Below are positions 17,701-24,963 of a stretch of DNA of 40,044 nt, piece after piece. The position numbers and the translations under genes were made by a program. The notes beneath the pieces were generated by a model, which did not search any database, was not told where the DNA came from, and was given only the letters and a program-made list of their open reading frames with translations. This DNA is from Acidimicrobiaceae bacterium (GTDB lineage Bacteria; Actinomycetota; Acidimicrobiia; Acidimicrobiales; Aldehydirespiratoraceae), in contig VXWX01000164.1 of assembly GCA_009835735.1 (NCBI GenBank), positions 1 to 40,044 on the forward strand, in the 5' to 3' direction. How positions within the stretch are numbered: the first letter of the stretch is position 1; the number at the start of each line of letters is the position of its first letter.

Positions 17701-18128
17701 TCGAAGCGGCCGAGATGCTGGCGTGGAGCCGCTGGCAACTGGGCTGGCTCGGCGACGATCAGATCCGCTGTGTCCGCGAGCTGGACGCGACGGTGGAGCT
17801 GAGCCCGGTGGCCGATCCGGGCGACGGCATCGCCATGGCGGCGGTGCCGCTGTCGACAGACGAGGTGATCGTCGTCGAGAGCCGACGCAGGATCGGATAC
17901 GACAAGCGGGCGGCGTGGGGCGACGGCGCCGTGGTGGTGTACACCGTCGACGCTTGGGTCCGTAGCGGGGAGCTGCCCATCAGGCTGGCCGCCGACGCCG
18001 GGAGGGGGTACACCCGCGAGTCGCCCATCCTCACCGAAGGCGAGAGCGTGACCGTGCGGGGCTACACGATCACCGTCACAGCCGACGACGGCGACACCCA
18101 CACCGTCCACATCACCAGAACCGACTAG
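14763..18128 (+). CDS. Giant secreted protein: SLH-like repeats, 14 RCC1-like repeats, M6-type metalloprotease
   Basis: About 1121 residues from the GTG at 14763; the frame is open further upstream but overlaps tRNA-Cys. A signal peptide (VKRLAVLAAIAVVSVAVAAA) is followed by three SLH-like repeats to ~residue 215, each with two Cys. Next come fourteen ~37-residue units of the form HSCGLRVDGTVACWG...G.F..VSAGG (about 225-745), resembling RCC1/BLIP-II beta-propeller blades with two conserved Cys. The last third holds HELAHNLG (zinc motif HExxHxxG, His922, Glu923, His926), followed by LADL and a later GLMGLSSW Met-turn-like segment, as in M6/immune-inhibitor-A proteases. It is presumably an envelope-anchored protease whose propellers bind partners. 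The next gene overlaps its stop. Confidence 0.88.
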   Translation: MAACRVQWVKRLAVLAAIAVVSVAVAAAPGAAQDGATYSDVPADAYYAEAVSRLSADGVFEGTECDEGFCPADAIDRATMAVWAVRVLDDADPAPVSSTRFADVDATHAHAAFMERLAALGVTQGCGDGTNFCPDSAVTRAEMAVFLSRAFDLAEGPDPGFGDVPADAWYAADVAKLAASGVTTGCGDGTNFCPDQDTTRAQMAIFLARALGLIELPASVRFIAVDTGHVHSCGLRTDSTVVCWGDNAHGQADAPDGAFEAVSAGGTWDRSHSCGVRVDATVVCWGSNNVKQSDAPGGEFVMVSAGGYHSCGVRVDATVACWGWNLYGQSDAPGGEFVMVSAGGRYSCGLRVDGTVACWGLSSGGVTDAPGGEFVTISSAGSHSCGVRVDATVDCWGVDIGLTDAPGGKFAAVSVGGYHTCGLRGDGSVVCWRLYPWQRAVPDGKFVAVSAGQRHSCGLRAEGTVVCWGDHSDYASPGEAPVGQFTAVVAGDQHACGLRVDSTVVCWGRSLFGEAQASPGRFSAVSAGGYQSCGVRVDGTVACWGERAYRQADVAGGKFRSVTSSNRYSCGLRVNDTVECWGVIDHATVLPIRGQFNEIDAGDRSVCGLRRDRTIACWTPLHDAQEDPPAGRFDGVSVGGAHGCGLRSEGTVACWGDNSHGQSDAPDGRFIAVSAGGQHSCGLSADMAVECWGDDSFGQTEAPSGQFEAIAAGSDFSCGVHASGAIRCWGSHVAGSPVGVQAIGEPRGPDPHSCRPFANGGISTGFPLDPQVSSTTGRLRVAVLFVDFGDAIGINSAQQESLRGLPYMRQFLESSSYRRLRIESVPLFQWLRAQHGYQHYLRSSVFGLEDIQRGIDREAVRLADPHFDFSGIDALMIVMPSAHFRGGNATGYVDTAEGRVSTLRVNTFPGAGRVDVGYVMAHELAHNLGLADLYSYKGSPYTSYRRPAPPADGRPWRWVELGLMGLSSWVPTDRVAASEIEAAEMLAWSRWQLGWLGDDQIRCVRELDATVELSPVADPGDGIAMAAVPLSTDEVIVVESRRRIGYDKRAAWGDGAVVVYTVDAWVRSGELPIRLAADAGRGYTRESPILTEGESVTVRGYTITVTADDGDTHTVHITRTD
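15423..16980 (+). repeat. Fourteen tandem 105-120 bp coding repeats (RCC1-like units)
   Basis: Each unit encodes a Cys-Gly-(Leu/Val)-Arg...Cys-Trp-Gly core. Units 2 to 4 are nearly identical in DNA: the stretch starting GCAGAGCGACGCTCCTGG at 15635 recurs at 15746, exactly 111 bp (37 codons) later, indicating recent duplication. Later units are more diverged. Confidence 0.9.
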
Positions 18129-19633
18129 TGGCTGATCGCAGGTTCCCAGGCGGACGGCCATGGCCGGGGCCGGCGATGTGGTGGGTACTGGCTGCGTGCC
18201 TGATGTTCGGCGTGCAATGCGGCGGTGAGCCGGAGTCGTCCCTGGCCGATGTCGTTGCGGCGGAGGGTTTTCGCATGTCGGTTCACGACGGGTCGGCCTT
18301 CGAGCCCACGCACCAACTGTTCTTCGAGCCGCGCGACGACCTGGCTACCAGCTCGCTCGAACAGCAGGATCATGAGCACACGTTCGAGCTGGTCGACAGC
18401 GATGGCGCAGTTCTCATGTCAGTGCCGGCCGACTTCAACCGGGACGGTCACGGCGGCGAGTACTGGTCGGTCGTGCTCGAGCCTTTGCCGGACTATGCCG
18501 CCTACCGGTTCGTGAGCGGCGCGTACACCGTCTACGAGAAGCGTCGATCCGCGAACGCGCCGGAGGTGTCGATCCTGGGCCTGGAGGAGGGCCAGGTCTT
18601 CGCCGGAGATTCGGATTTCGAGTTCCAGCTCCTACTCGACGATGAGGACCAAGACATCCTTGACCCGGTGCGCGTGCTGGCGTCGGTCGATGGAGGCGAC
18701 TTCCAGCCCCTCGACGGTCCCTATGTGGCCGAGTCGCGCCTGAAGATCCGGTTCGGCAGCGATTTCACGCTCGAGGACTACGGTTCGCCGTTCACGGTGA
18801 CCTCGAGTGTGAGCAATCCCGACAGCCCCCGCATCGTTCCGACGGGCTCGCAGTCGGTGCAGTTGCTGATAGTCGTGTCGGACGGCACCCGGATCGCGGC
18901 GGCGAAGTCCCCGTTGTTCGCTCTCGAGCCGATCGGGGCCGTGCCGCCGCTATTGGTGATCTACTTACCGACCGATGGCGACATTCTGGGGCCCGGCGCA
19001 CGTCTGGGGGTGATGGCCTACGCCAGTGAGTACCAGCTCGAGTACGGCGAACTCATCTATCTGAGCGACCACTATCCATCGTCGAGCGGCCGGCAGGTGG
19101 AATGGACCAGCGACATCGACGGCGACATCACCGGGCGCGTCCAGTCCGACGCCTATGGCTGGTCCATCGATCCGGGCTTGTCTCCGGGCGTGCACGAGTT
19201 GACCGCCACCTACCTCGCCGAGTCGGGGTTGCAGGCAACGGAATCGGTCACCATCACCATCCTCGCCGCCGACGACCCCGTCGCAGCCCTGGACGACCAC
19301 TACTCGCAGTTCTCCGGCGTCTACGTCGGCGAGACCACGACAATGTGCGTCACCGACAACGACATCGAGACCGACCGGCGCATCGACTTGGACACCCTCC
19401 GCATCACGACCGCCCCCGAACTGGGCACCGCCGAGGTCGTGGCAAGCGACGACACCCCGGAATGCGGGCGCCAGATCCAGTACCGCGCCCCGTACAGCGT
19501 CGGTGACGAAGAAGTCGAGGACACTCTCGCCTACGAGATCTGTGACCAGAGCCCCGACCGCCAATGCGTGACCGCCCAAGTGAGGATCACCGTCTATCCC
19601 GCCGACTACGAGGCCTATTGGCTCATCGAGTAG
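18128..19633 (+). CDS. Secreted lipoprotein with Ig-like/cadherin-like domains
   Basis: 501 residues; the GTG at 18128 overlaps the TAG of the protease gene by one base. Early hydrophobic residues contain a lipobox-like VLAAC (Cys24); a second Cys at 31 is less canonical. The middle has two beta-rich regions with EVSILGLEEGQVFAGDSDFEFQ-like starts typical of bacterial Ig/fibronectin-type modules. The C-terminal ~120 residues (CVTDNDIETD..., TAPELGTAEV, YEICD) match the Big_9/tandem-95 pattern. Such proteins act in adhesion or as surface scaffolds. Tight coupling to the large protease suggests the two work together at the envelope, for example as substrate or anchor; this is inference. Confidence 0.75.
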   Translation: MADRRFPGGRPWPGPAMWWVLAACLMFGVQCGGEPESSLADVVAAEGFRMSVHDGSAFEPTHQLFFEPRDDLATSSLEQQDHEHTFELVDSDGAVLMSVPADFNRDGHGGEYWSVVLEPLPDYAAYRFVSGAYTVYEKRRSANAPEVSILGLEEGQVFAGDSDFEFQLLLDDEDQDILDPVRVLASVDGGDFQPLDGPYVAESRLKIRFGSDFTLEDYGSPFTVTSSVSNPDSPRIVPTGSQSVQLLIVVSDGTRIAAAKSPLFALEPIGAVPPLLVIYLPTDGDILGPGARLGVMAYASEYQLEYGELIYLSDHYPSSSGRQVEWTSDIDGDITGRVQSDAYGWSIDPGLSPGVHELTATYLAESGLQATESVTITILAADDPVAALDDHYSQFSGVYVGETTTMCVTDNDIETDRRIDLDTLRITTAPELGTAEVVASDDTPECGRQIQYRAPYSVGDEEVEDTLAYEICDQSPDRQCVTAQVRITVYPADYEAYWLIE

Positions 19634-19653
19634 AGCGGGCCCCCCTAGGAGGA

Positions 19654-20823
19654 TCAGGCCGACGAGGCCTTCTGTCGCAACGGTTGCCAGGTGCGGTAGG
19701 TCGCGCAGCGCCATGCCCATTCGAAGGGCCCGTACCGGAACCGGGCCAGCCACCACGTCGACCACCAGAGCTGCAGTCCCCACACGCCGAGGATCCACAC
19801 GGCGATCATGGTGCGGCTGAGGTTGACGTCGCCCCACCACAGCGTGAGCATGGTGACGCCGAGGACGGTCTGGGTGAGATAGTTGGTGAGCGCCATCTTG
19901 CCGACGCGGCGGAAGCGCTCGATGTGGTGGCTGCTGCGCCGGTTCCACATGATGATCAGCGCCATGTAGCCGAGCGCCATGGGGATCGTCCCCAAGCCGG
20001 TTGGGATCTGTCCTGTGAGCGCGTAGTCAGGTGACCAGTCGGTCGCAATCCGGAACGCGAGTTCCGCTGCGGTGACCGTCGTTCCCGTCACGAGGCCCCA
20101 CCTGGCCATGCGCCGGTAGTACCTGTCGTCTCGCTGTCCCTGCACGATGCCGAGCCGGAACAGGGCGACGCCGATCAGCATCAGACCCAGGGCTCGCCCG
20201 GACCCGTTCACGTAGAACCATCCCAAGACCGCATCCGACATGGCGCCCATGTCGGTGAACCAGAAGTCGCCTAGCTCGGCTCCGTCGGCGCCCACGGTGC
20301 TCTGGAACAGGGGCGCCGTGATGCTGCCGGCGAGGGCCAGCGCCACCCCCGAGCTGATCAGCAGGGCCGTGGGGAGCTTGCGGACCAGGAGCACGATCGG
20401 CGCGCACAGGGCATAGAGGACTAGGACGTCGCCGTCCCACACGGCGGTGTGGGCGATACCGACAACGAGCAGCAGCACGAAGCGCCACAGGCTCAACCAG
20501 ACGACCCGGCGACCCTTGGCCTTGGCCCGATCGGCGAAGACGACGACGCCCACGCCGAACAGCAGCGAGAACAGCGCCATCATCTTCTGGTTGACGAAGA
20601 TCATGGTCGCCACGCCGATCACCCAGTCGAAGGGTTGACGGATCCCGTCGGCGGAGACGTTGAAGTAGGCGGCCGACGCCAGGCCGAAGGCCAACGCGTT
20701 CATCGGCAGGATGCCGAGCACGGCCACACCCCGGATCGCGTCGAGCGAGGTGATCCGCTCGGCCGCCGTGACCGGGCCCGATGCCCGCCTGCGCTCGGAT
20801 CGTGGAGTGGGGGACCGCTTCAC
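19654..20823 (-). CDS. DUF418 family polytopic membrane protein
   Basis: 389 residues, GTG start, about nine or ten membrane helices. The N-terminus ERITSLDAIRGVAVLGILPMN is the family's acyltransferase-like first helix. The C-terminal third has the diagnostic GKMALTNYLTQ and RYGPFEWAWR motifs of DUF418 (YeiB-type) proteins. Family members are predicted transporters or acyl-transfer-related membrane proteins without established function. It runs convergently towards the lipoprotein gene with only ~20 bp between the stops. Confidence 0.88.
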   Translation of the reverse strand: MKRSPTPRSERRRASGPVTAAERITSLDAIRGVAVLGILPMNALAFGLASAAYFNVSADGIRQPFDWVIGVATMIFVNQKMMALFSLLFGVGVVVFADRAKAKGRRVVWLSLWRFVLLLVVGIAHTAVWDGDVLVLYALCAPIVLLVRKLPTALLISSGVALALAGSITAPLFQSTVGADGAELGDFWFTDMGAMSDAVLGWFYVNGSGRALGLMLIGVALFRLGIVQGQRDDRYYRRMARWGLVTGTTVTAAELAFRIATDWSPDYALTGQIPTGLGTIPMALGYMALIIMWNRRSSHHIERFRRVGKMALTNYLTQTVLGVTMLTLWWGDVNLSRTMIAVWILGVWGLQLWWSTWWLARFRYGPFEWAWRCATYRTWQPLRQKASSA

Positions 20824-20860
20824 CGCGGGTCAGCCGTCCGGGCCGGGAGGCACACGTACC

Positions 20861-21229
20861 TCAGCGCACGGCCTTGCCGACGATGGCCGCGAGTTTGGCC
20901 TCGGTGGCGTCGTCGAGCGACGTGAAGAACCACGCGCATTCCATGAGCTGGTCGGGCGCGCCGTCCTCCAGCTCGAAGCTGGCCTTCTCGGTGAGGCCGA
21001 AGGTCATGTAGTCGTCCACCCGGAAAAAGCACAGCACCGGGCCCGAGCCCTTCGCATAGCCCGGCATCCCGTACCACGGTCGGGCCTCGAGTTCCGGTGC
21101 GCTCTCGAGGATGAGTTCGTGGAGCCGCTCGCCCATGGCCCGGTAGGGCTCGGGCATCGCCGCGACCTTCTCGAGCACGGCCGCTTCGTTGTCGACCTTC
21201 TTCTTCGTCTGTTTCTGGGTATTCGCCAT
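20861..21229 (-). CDS. DUF1801 domain protein
   Basis: 122 residues with AAGGA 8 nt before the ATG. The conserved segments ERLHELILESAPELEARPWYGMPGY (read in pieces), VLCFFRVDDYMTFGL and the acidic GAPDQLMEC fit the DUF1801 (YdhG/iron-chaperone-like) fold, a small alpha/beta domain of unclear function. The N-terminus is Lys-rich (TKKK). A long overlapping frame spanning both this and the next gene was judged a shadow. Confidence 0.82.
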   Translation of the reverse strand: MANTQKQTKKKVDNEAAVLEKVAAMPEPYRAMGERLHELILESAPELEARPWYGMPGYAKGSGPVLCFFRVDDYMTFGLTEKASFELEDGAPDQLMECAWFFTSLDDATEAKLAAIVGKAVR

Positions 21230-21298
21230 CGGACGTCCTTGGAGGTCTGCTTTGCGGGGTCGTCTGTGCCGATCGGCGGATCGGCATCGCTGGATGTT

Positions 21299-22237
21299 CT
21301 ACAGGATCAGGTCGGTGAGCAGGCCGGCCGCGGTGGCCACGACGAACACGTAGGCGAAGAAGGCGGCGACGACCCGGCCCCGGGCGATCTTGGTAAGCAG
21401 GGCGAACTCGGGGATGTTGGCACCGGCGCCCGCTATGACCAGAGCAACGATGGAGCCGGTGCCCACTCCCTTGGCGTGGAGGGCATCGCCGATGGGAATG
21501 AAGAGCTCGGTGCCGAAGTAGAGCGGGACGCCCGCGGCCGCGGCCGCAGGAACGGCCAGCGGATTGTCGGCGCCGGCGATGCTGGCCAGGGCGTCGGTGG
21601 GGACGAGCAGGCCGATGGCCAATCCCAAGCCGACACCTACGGCGATGAGCCAGGCCATGCTTTTCAGGAGCGCCACAGCCCGGCGCCACGCGGCTGGTAG
21701 TTCGGTCTGCCATCCGGCCCACAGGGCTTCCTCCGGTGACGAGCAGCTAGCCGGCGGTGACGGAATCTGCGGCACCGTAGGGCGTATTGGCGGGGCGGGC
21801 TGCCCGACCAGCGCCGGGACCGGCTTGAGGTGTGGGGCGATGTCGACCGTGTCGACAATGAGAGCCAACACGAAGGCTGCCGCGAAGGCGGTGGTGACGT
21901 AGACGGCCGCTCCCGCGGGGCCGATGATGATGGCCAGGGCGCCGACCAGCACCGGGTCGACCACCGGCGCGGCGAAGATGAACGCGGCGTATCCCGCGGG
22001 CCGCACACCGGCCTGGCGCATGCCGACGAGAACCGGTATGGCCGAGTAGGTGCAGAACGGGGTGACGAAGCCAACAGCTATGCCCTTGAGCGCGGCCCGC
22101 CGTGGCGGCCCGCCCATCCATCGCCGGATGGTCTCGTCACCGAGCCGGCGCTGCAGCAGCGCGACGCCGAACGTGACCGCCAGAAGCAGCGCGATCATCT
22201 CCGCGACCAGCACGGCGGCCCCCGACAGCGAGGTCAT
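21299..22237 (-). CDS. ArsP/DUF318-type permease
   Basis: 312 residues from the ATG at 22237; longer readings would overlap the regulator gene deeply. The ATG overlaps the regulator stop (ATGA, 22237-22234), so it is translationally coupled. Eight or so membrane helices form two halves, with the family motif TPFCTYSAIPV in the first and GAGANIPEF in the second, plus a Pro-rich loop of ~60 residues between them. ArsP-like permeases export trivalent organoarsenicals; others of the family have different or unknown substrates. The ArsR-type partner supports a metal(loid)-type inducer, but arsenic specificity is inference. Confidence 0.82.
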   Translation of the reverse strand: MTSLSGAAVLVAEMIALLLAVTFGVALLQRRLGDETIRRWMGGPPRRAALKGIAVGFVTPFCTYSAIPVLVGMRQAGVRPAGYAAFIFAAPVVDPVLVGALAIIIGPAGAAVYVTTAFAAAFVLALIVDTVDIAPHLKPVPALVGQPAPPIRPTVPQIPSPPASCSSPEEALWAGWQTELPAAWRRAVALLKSMAWLIAVGVGLGLAIGLLVPTDALASIAGADNPLAVPAAAAAGVPLYFGTELFIPIGDALHAKGVGTGSIVALVIAGAGANIPEFALLTKIARGRVVAAFFAYVFVVATAAGLLTDLIL

Positions 22238-22566
22238 GAGGGTTCGGAGCCCATTATCCGGGCTGCCGCCTCGGGCAGCGCCTGCAGGCAGTCCGGGTTC
22301 ACGGTGACGAGCGTGCGCGTCCCGTCGGCTTGCATGTGAACGAAGCACTCCTCCGCCAGCACGCGCAGATGGTGCGAGACCGTGGATTGGCCCACGCCGA
22401 CTCGATCAACGATCTCTCCGACCGTCATGGCCCGGTCCGCGCTCGCCACGGCGTTGAGCACCAGCAGCCGCGTCCCGTCGGCCAGGCACCGGAACCAGCT
22501 CGCGTACTCGTCGGCGTCGTCCGGCAGGAGCGCCGGTCGGGTCGGGGTCTGTTGTCCGCTATTCAT
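22234..22566 (-). CDS. ArsR-family transcriptional repressor
   Basis: 110 residues with the classic ArsR fold: WFRCLADGTRLLVLNAV (helix 1-2), then MTVGEIVDRVGVGQSTVSHHLRVLAEECFV (recognition helix and wing). Cysteines at about 27, 73 and 93 could bind a metal(loid), but the canonical ELCVCDL site is missing, so a different sensor site or a non-metal ligand is possible. It heads a two-gene unit with the permease. A perfect ATAAT-AG-ATTAT repeat overlaps its probable -10 box, fitting autorepression. The leader would be only ~6 nt. Confidence 0.88.
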   Translation of the reverse strand: MNSGQQTPTRPALLPDDADEYASWFRCLADGTRLLVLNAVASADRAMTVGEIVDRVGVGQSTVSHHLRVLAEECFVHMQADGTRTLVTVNPDCLQALPEAAARIMGSEPS

Positions 22567-22578
22567 CGACCATCGATG

Positions 22579-22590
22579 ATAATAGATTAT
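22579..22590 (-). promoter_or_regulatory. Operator overlapping the -10 box of the ArsR gene
   Basis: ATAAT-AG-ATTAT is a 12-bp inverted repeat. On the minus strand its last six bases (TATTAT, 22584-22579) make a strong -10 box 12 nt before the ATG; TTGAGT (22609-22604) could be the -35 with a 19-nt spacer. A+T-rich repeats of this type are usual ArsR binding sites. Confidence 0.55.
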
Positions 22591-22633
22591 TGGTTGGCGC
22601 GCAACTCAACCGACATTCGGATCTCTGCTGGTG

Positions 22634-24001
22634 CTACCCGGCCGGGTTGACGAGGCGGCCCACGAACAGGAGGGCTCCGGTGTCCTGGTGGACGATGGCC
22701 CACAGGAAGGGCCGGTCGGCCACGATCGTGAGGTCGGGTTCGGGGGGCATCGACGTCGGGAAGGCCACGGCGGTGGCCGCGGCCGCCTCGGTGCCCTTCT
22801 CGTCGACGATCACCTTGGCGCCGTGGAGCGCGGCGCTGATGAAGATGTCGGGTGCTATCCCCCCGAAGGGAGCGCCGGGGCAGAACCCCTGCGGGCAGAG
22901 CCATTCGAACAGGTCGGCGGGCGGCAGGGTCTGTTCCCACTTGGGCATGGCCAGTTGGACGGTTCCCGTCCGGGCGGCGCGTGACAGTCCGGTCAGGGCC
23001 GCGGCGTCGAGCGATTCCTCGACGGCTGGAAGGCCGGCGGCGTCGTGGGGGACGATGAGCCACATGGCGAGTTCGCCGCCCTCATAGGGAAGCTCCACCG
23101 CGTCGGCTTCGTCGAGCAGGACGTAGCGGCGCTCGACCGGGCTCTGGTCTCTCATGAACGGCACCGTTACCCACCGGTTGCCGCCGGTGTTGAACTGGCC
23201 GTCCTCGGTCAGCTCGGCGAAGAACTGCCTGGTCCAGTCGGCCTTGAGATACACGGTGTTCACGAGAACCAGCTTCTGGTCCTGGACCGTGCCGGCGTCG
23301 ACGATCATCGGGATGAGCCCGCGGGTGCGCTCAGACGCCCATCGGTTGATGGTGTCGGCCGCGGCCGCGCCGTTGGCGGTGTCGACAGGCTCGATCGCCG
23401 CTCCGTACTGGCGGGCGGCGGTGGCGAGGAAGTCGGGCAGCGGCGAGAACCCGTCGTCGGGGAAGAGCTGGTTGGCCACCTCGAGCGTGGTGGGCTCCAC
23501 CGAGGCCTCGGCCAGCCTGAGATCGACGGCGTTGGCCGCGCTGTGGGTGCCGGCTTCGGGGAACCCGAAGATCTCATCGAGGGATGCCCCGGAGTCCCCT
23601 GATGCCCCGGCCCGGCTAAGGCTGAAGGCCATTCCGATGCTCATCGGGCTGGAGACGGCGTTGCCGGTCAGGTGCCGATGGAAGCTCCATCCGGCTGCGT
23701 TGACACCGGCAACCCATTCGGCGACTGGGGCGTCGGGATCGGCCGGCAGCCGATCAACAACCGGATCCGGGGGCGTAGTGGTGGTAGTGGGCGGTTGGGT
23801 TGTTGTGGTTGTGGTGGTCGTCGTTGTGGTTGTTGCGCCGGGTTCCGGTTCTGGTTCTGTCGTGGTTGGTGGTTCGGTGACTGGTGCCTGGGTGGTAACG
23901 GGATCCGTGACCGGTTCCGGCGCGGTCGCGGGCGTGTCCGAGGAGCTGCATGCCGCTGCGATGGCGCACAGTAGGACCAGCAGTCCGAGCGATTTCTTCA
24001 T
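22634..24001 (-). CDS. Serpin (serine protease inhibitor) lipoprotein
   Basis: 455 residues from the ATG at 24001. A lipoprotein signal (LLVLLCAIAAAC, lipid Cys18) is followed by ~75 residues of Thr/Pro/Glu linker with a run of 12 Thr, then a full serpin domain. The N-terminal NAVSSPMSIGMAFSL and central VLVNTVYLKADW blocks are diagnostic. The reactive-loop hinge EKGTEAAAATA (401-411) keeps the small residues needed for loop insertion, so it should be inhibitory. By spacing to the following PPEP, the scissile bond lies near Thr416-Ser417, suggesting an elastase- or subtilisin-like target. It is displayed outside the membrane; whether it guards against host or self proteases is unknown. Confidence 0.93.
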   Translation of the reverse strand: MKKSLGLLVLLCAIAAACSSSDTPATAPEPVTDPVTTQAPVTEPPTTTEPEPEPGATTTTTTTTTTTTQPPTTTTTPPDPVVDRLPADPDAPVAEWVAGVNAAGWSFHRHLTGNAVSSPMSIGMAFSLSRAGASGDSGASLDEIFGFPEAGTHSAANAVDLRLAEASVEPTTLEVANQLFPDDGFSPLPDFLATAARQYGAAIEPVDTANGAAAADTINRWASERTRGLIPMIVDAGTVQDQKLVLVNTVYLKADWTRQFFAELTEDGQFNTGGNRWVTVPFMRDQSPVERRYVLLDEADAVELPYEGGELAMWLIVPHDAAGLPAVEESLDAAALTGLSRAARTGTVQLAMPKWEQTLPPADLFEWLCPQGFCPGAPFGGIAPDIFISAALHGAKVIVDEKGTEAAAATAVAFPTSMPPEPDLTIVADRPFLWAIVHQDTGALLFVGRLVNPAG

Positions 24002-24060
24002 GCCAATTGGACGATAGGGCGTCGCCCCAGGTTCCCGAGGCCGTTGGTAGCGTCTGCCCG
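24002..24060. promoter_or_regulatory. Divergent promoter region (serpin / crotonase)
   Basis: On the minus strand TATCGT (24016-24011) ends 9 nt before the serpin ATG. On the plus strand TAGCGT (24048-24053) ends 7 nt before the crotonase ATG. Both starts lack a Shine-Dalgarno sequence, so both are likely leaderless or nearly so. Confidence 0.5.
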
Positions 24061-24819
24061 ATGACCGACTCTGTGGCGATCGAGATTGGCGACGACTATG
24101 TGGCCACCATCGAGTTGCGGCGCCCGCCCAACAACTTCTTCTCGCTGGAGATGATTGACGGGATTGCCGGCGGGTTGGAGTCGCTGGACGACGACCCCCG
24201 CTGCCGGGCTGCGGTGCTGTGCGCGCAGGGCAAGCACTTCTGCGCCGGTGCCGACTTCTCACCCCAGGGCGCCCATTACACCACCGAGGACCTGTACGCG
24301 GCCGCGGTCCGCATCTTCCGCACCCACACTCCGGTGGTGGCCGCCGTGCATGGCGCGGCGGTGGGCGGAGGCCTGGGCCTGGCTCTGGCAGCCGACTTTC
24401 GGATAGCCGCGCCCGAGGCCCGCTTCAGCGCCAACTTCGCCCGTCTGGGGTTCCATCAGGGCTTCGGTTTGAGCGTGACCCTGCCCCGTCTGGTGGGCCC
24501 ACAGGTGGCCGCTGACCTGCTGTTCACCGGCCGCCGCGTGCCGGGCGAGGAGGCTGCGCAGCTGGGTCTGGCCGACCGCCTCGTGCCCCGTGACGAGGTC
24601 CGGTCGGCGGCGCACGCCATGGCCGGCGAGATCGCCATGTCGGCGCCGCTGGCGGTGAGGTCGATCCGGGCCACGTTGCGCGGCGATCTGGCCGATGAGG
24701 TGGAGGCGGCCACGTTCCACGAGCACCGGGAGCAGGACCGCCTCCAGCACACGGCCGACTTCGCCGAGGGCACCCGGGCCATGGCCGAGCGCAGAACGCC
24801 CGAGTTCCGAGGCGAGTGA
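24061..24819 (+). CDS. Crotonase-superfamily (enoyl-CoA hydratase/isomerase-like) protein with altered active site
   Basis: 252 residues with the crotonase fold: oxyanion-hole segment HFCAGADF (Ala62-Asp65), HGAAVGGGLGLALAADFRIA with the second oxyanion Gly, and the FTGRRVPGEEAAQLGL helix. Compared with rat enoyl-CoA hydratase, the Glu144 position (in 'PE') reads N125-F126 and the Glu164 position is Asp152. Loss of one catalytic Glu argues against simple hydration and for another reaction of the superfamily (isomerase, thioesterase or other), or a weak enzyme. CoA-thioester binding should be kept. The annotation 'enoyl-CoA hydratase' would therefore be too specific. Confidence 0.85.
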   Translation: MTDSVAIEIGDDYVATIELRRPPNNFFSLEMIDGIAGGLESLDDDPRCRAAVLCAQGKHFCAGADFSPQGAHYTTEDLYAAAVRIFRTHTPVVAAVHGAAVGGGLGLALAADFRIAAPEARFSANFARLGFHQGFGLSVTLPRLVGPQVAADLLFTGRRVPGEEAAQLGLADRLVPRDEVRSAAHAMAGEIAMSAPLAVRSIRATLRGDLADEVEAATFHEHREQDRLQHTADFAEGTRAMAERRTPEFRGE

Positions 24820-24842
24820 CGCCTGCTACCCTGCGTGGCTCG

Positions 24843-24917
24843 GGGCCGTTAGCTCAGCCTGGTTAGAGCGCCTGCTCGACACGCAGGAGGTCAGAGGTTC
24901 AAATCCCCTACGGCCCA
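24843..24917 (+). tRNA. tRNA-Val(GAC) with atypical C33
   Basis: Acceptor GGGCCGT/ACGGCCC with A discriminator, D-stem GCTC/GAGC, anticodon stem CCTGC/GCAGG and loop TCGACAC (anticodon GAC). Position 33 is C instead of the near-universal U. The T-stem AGAGG/CCCCT has one A-C mismatch. CCA is not encoded. TACCCT (24827-24832) is a likely -10 box. The gene marks the left edge of the putative defence island. Confidence 0.9.
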
Positions 24918-24963
24918 CTGGTAACTGGTACTGGTAGATGCTGATGATCAGCCAAATGAGTGA

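Noticed and set aside
20820-21722. Minus-strand open frame spanning DUF1801 and permease genes
   Set aside because: Arg/Pro-rich shadow in another frame of two well-supported genes.
23795-23850. GTTGTGGT-type repeats, considered as a CRISPR or microsatellite
   Set aside because: They simply encode the poly-Thr linker of the serpin on the minus strand; no spacer/repeat structure. No CRISPR array is seen in the window.
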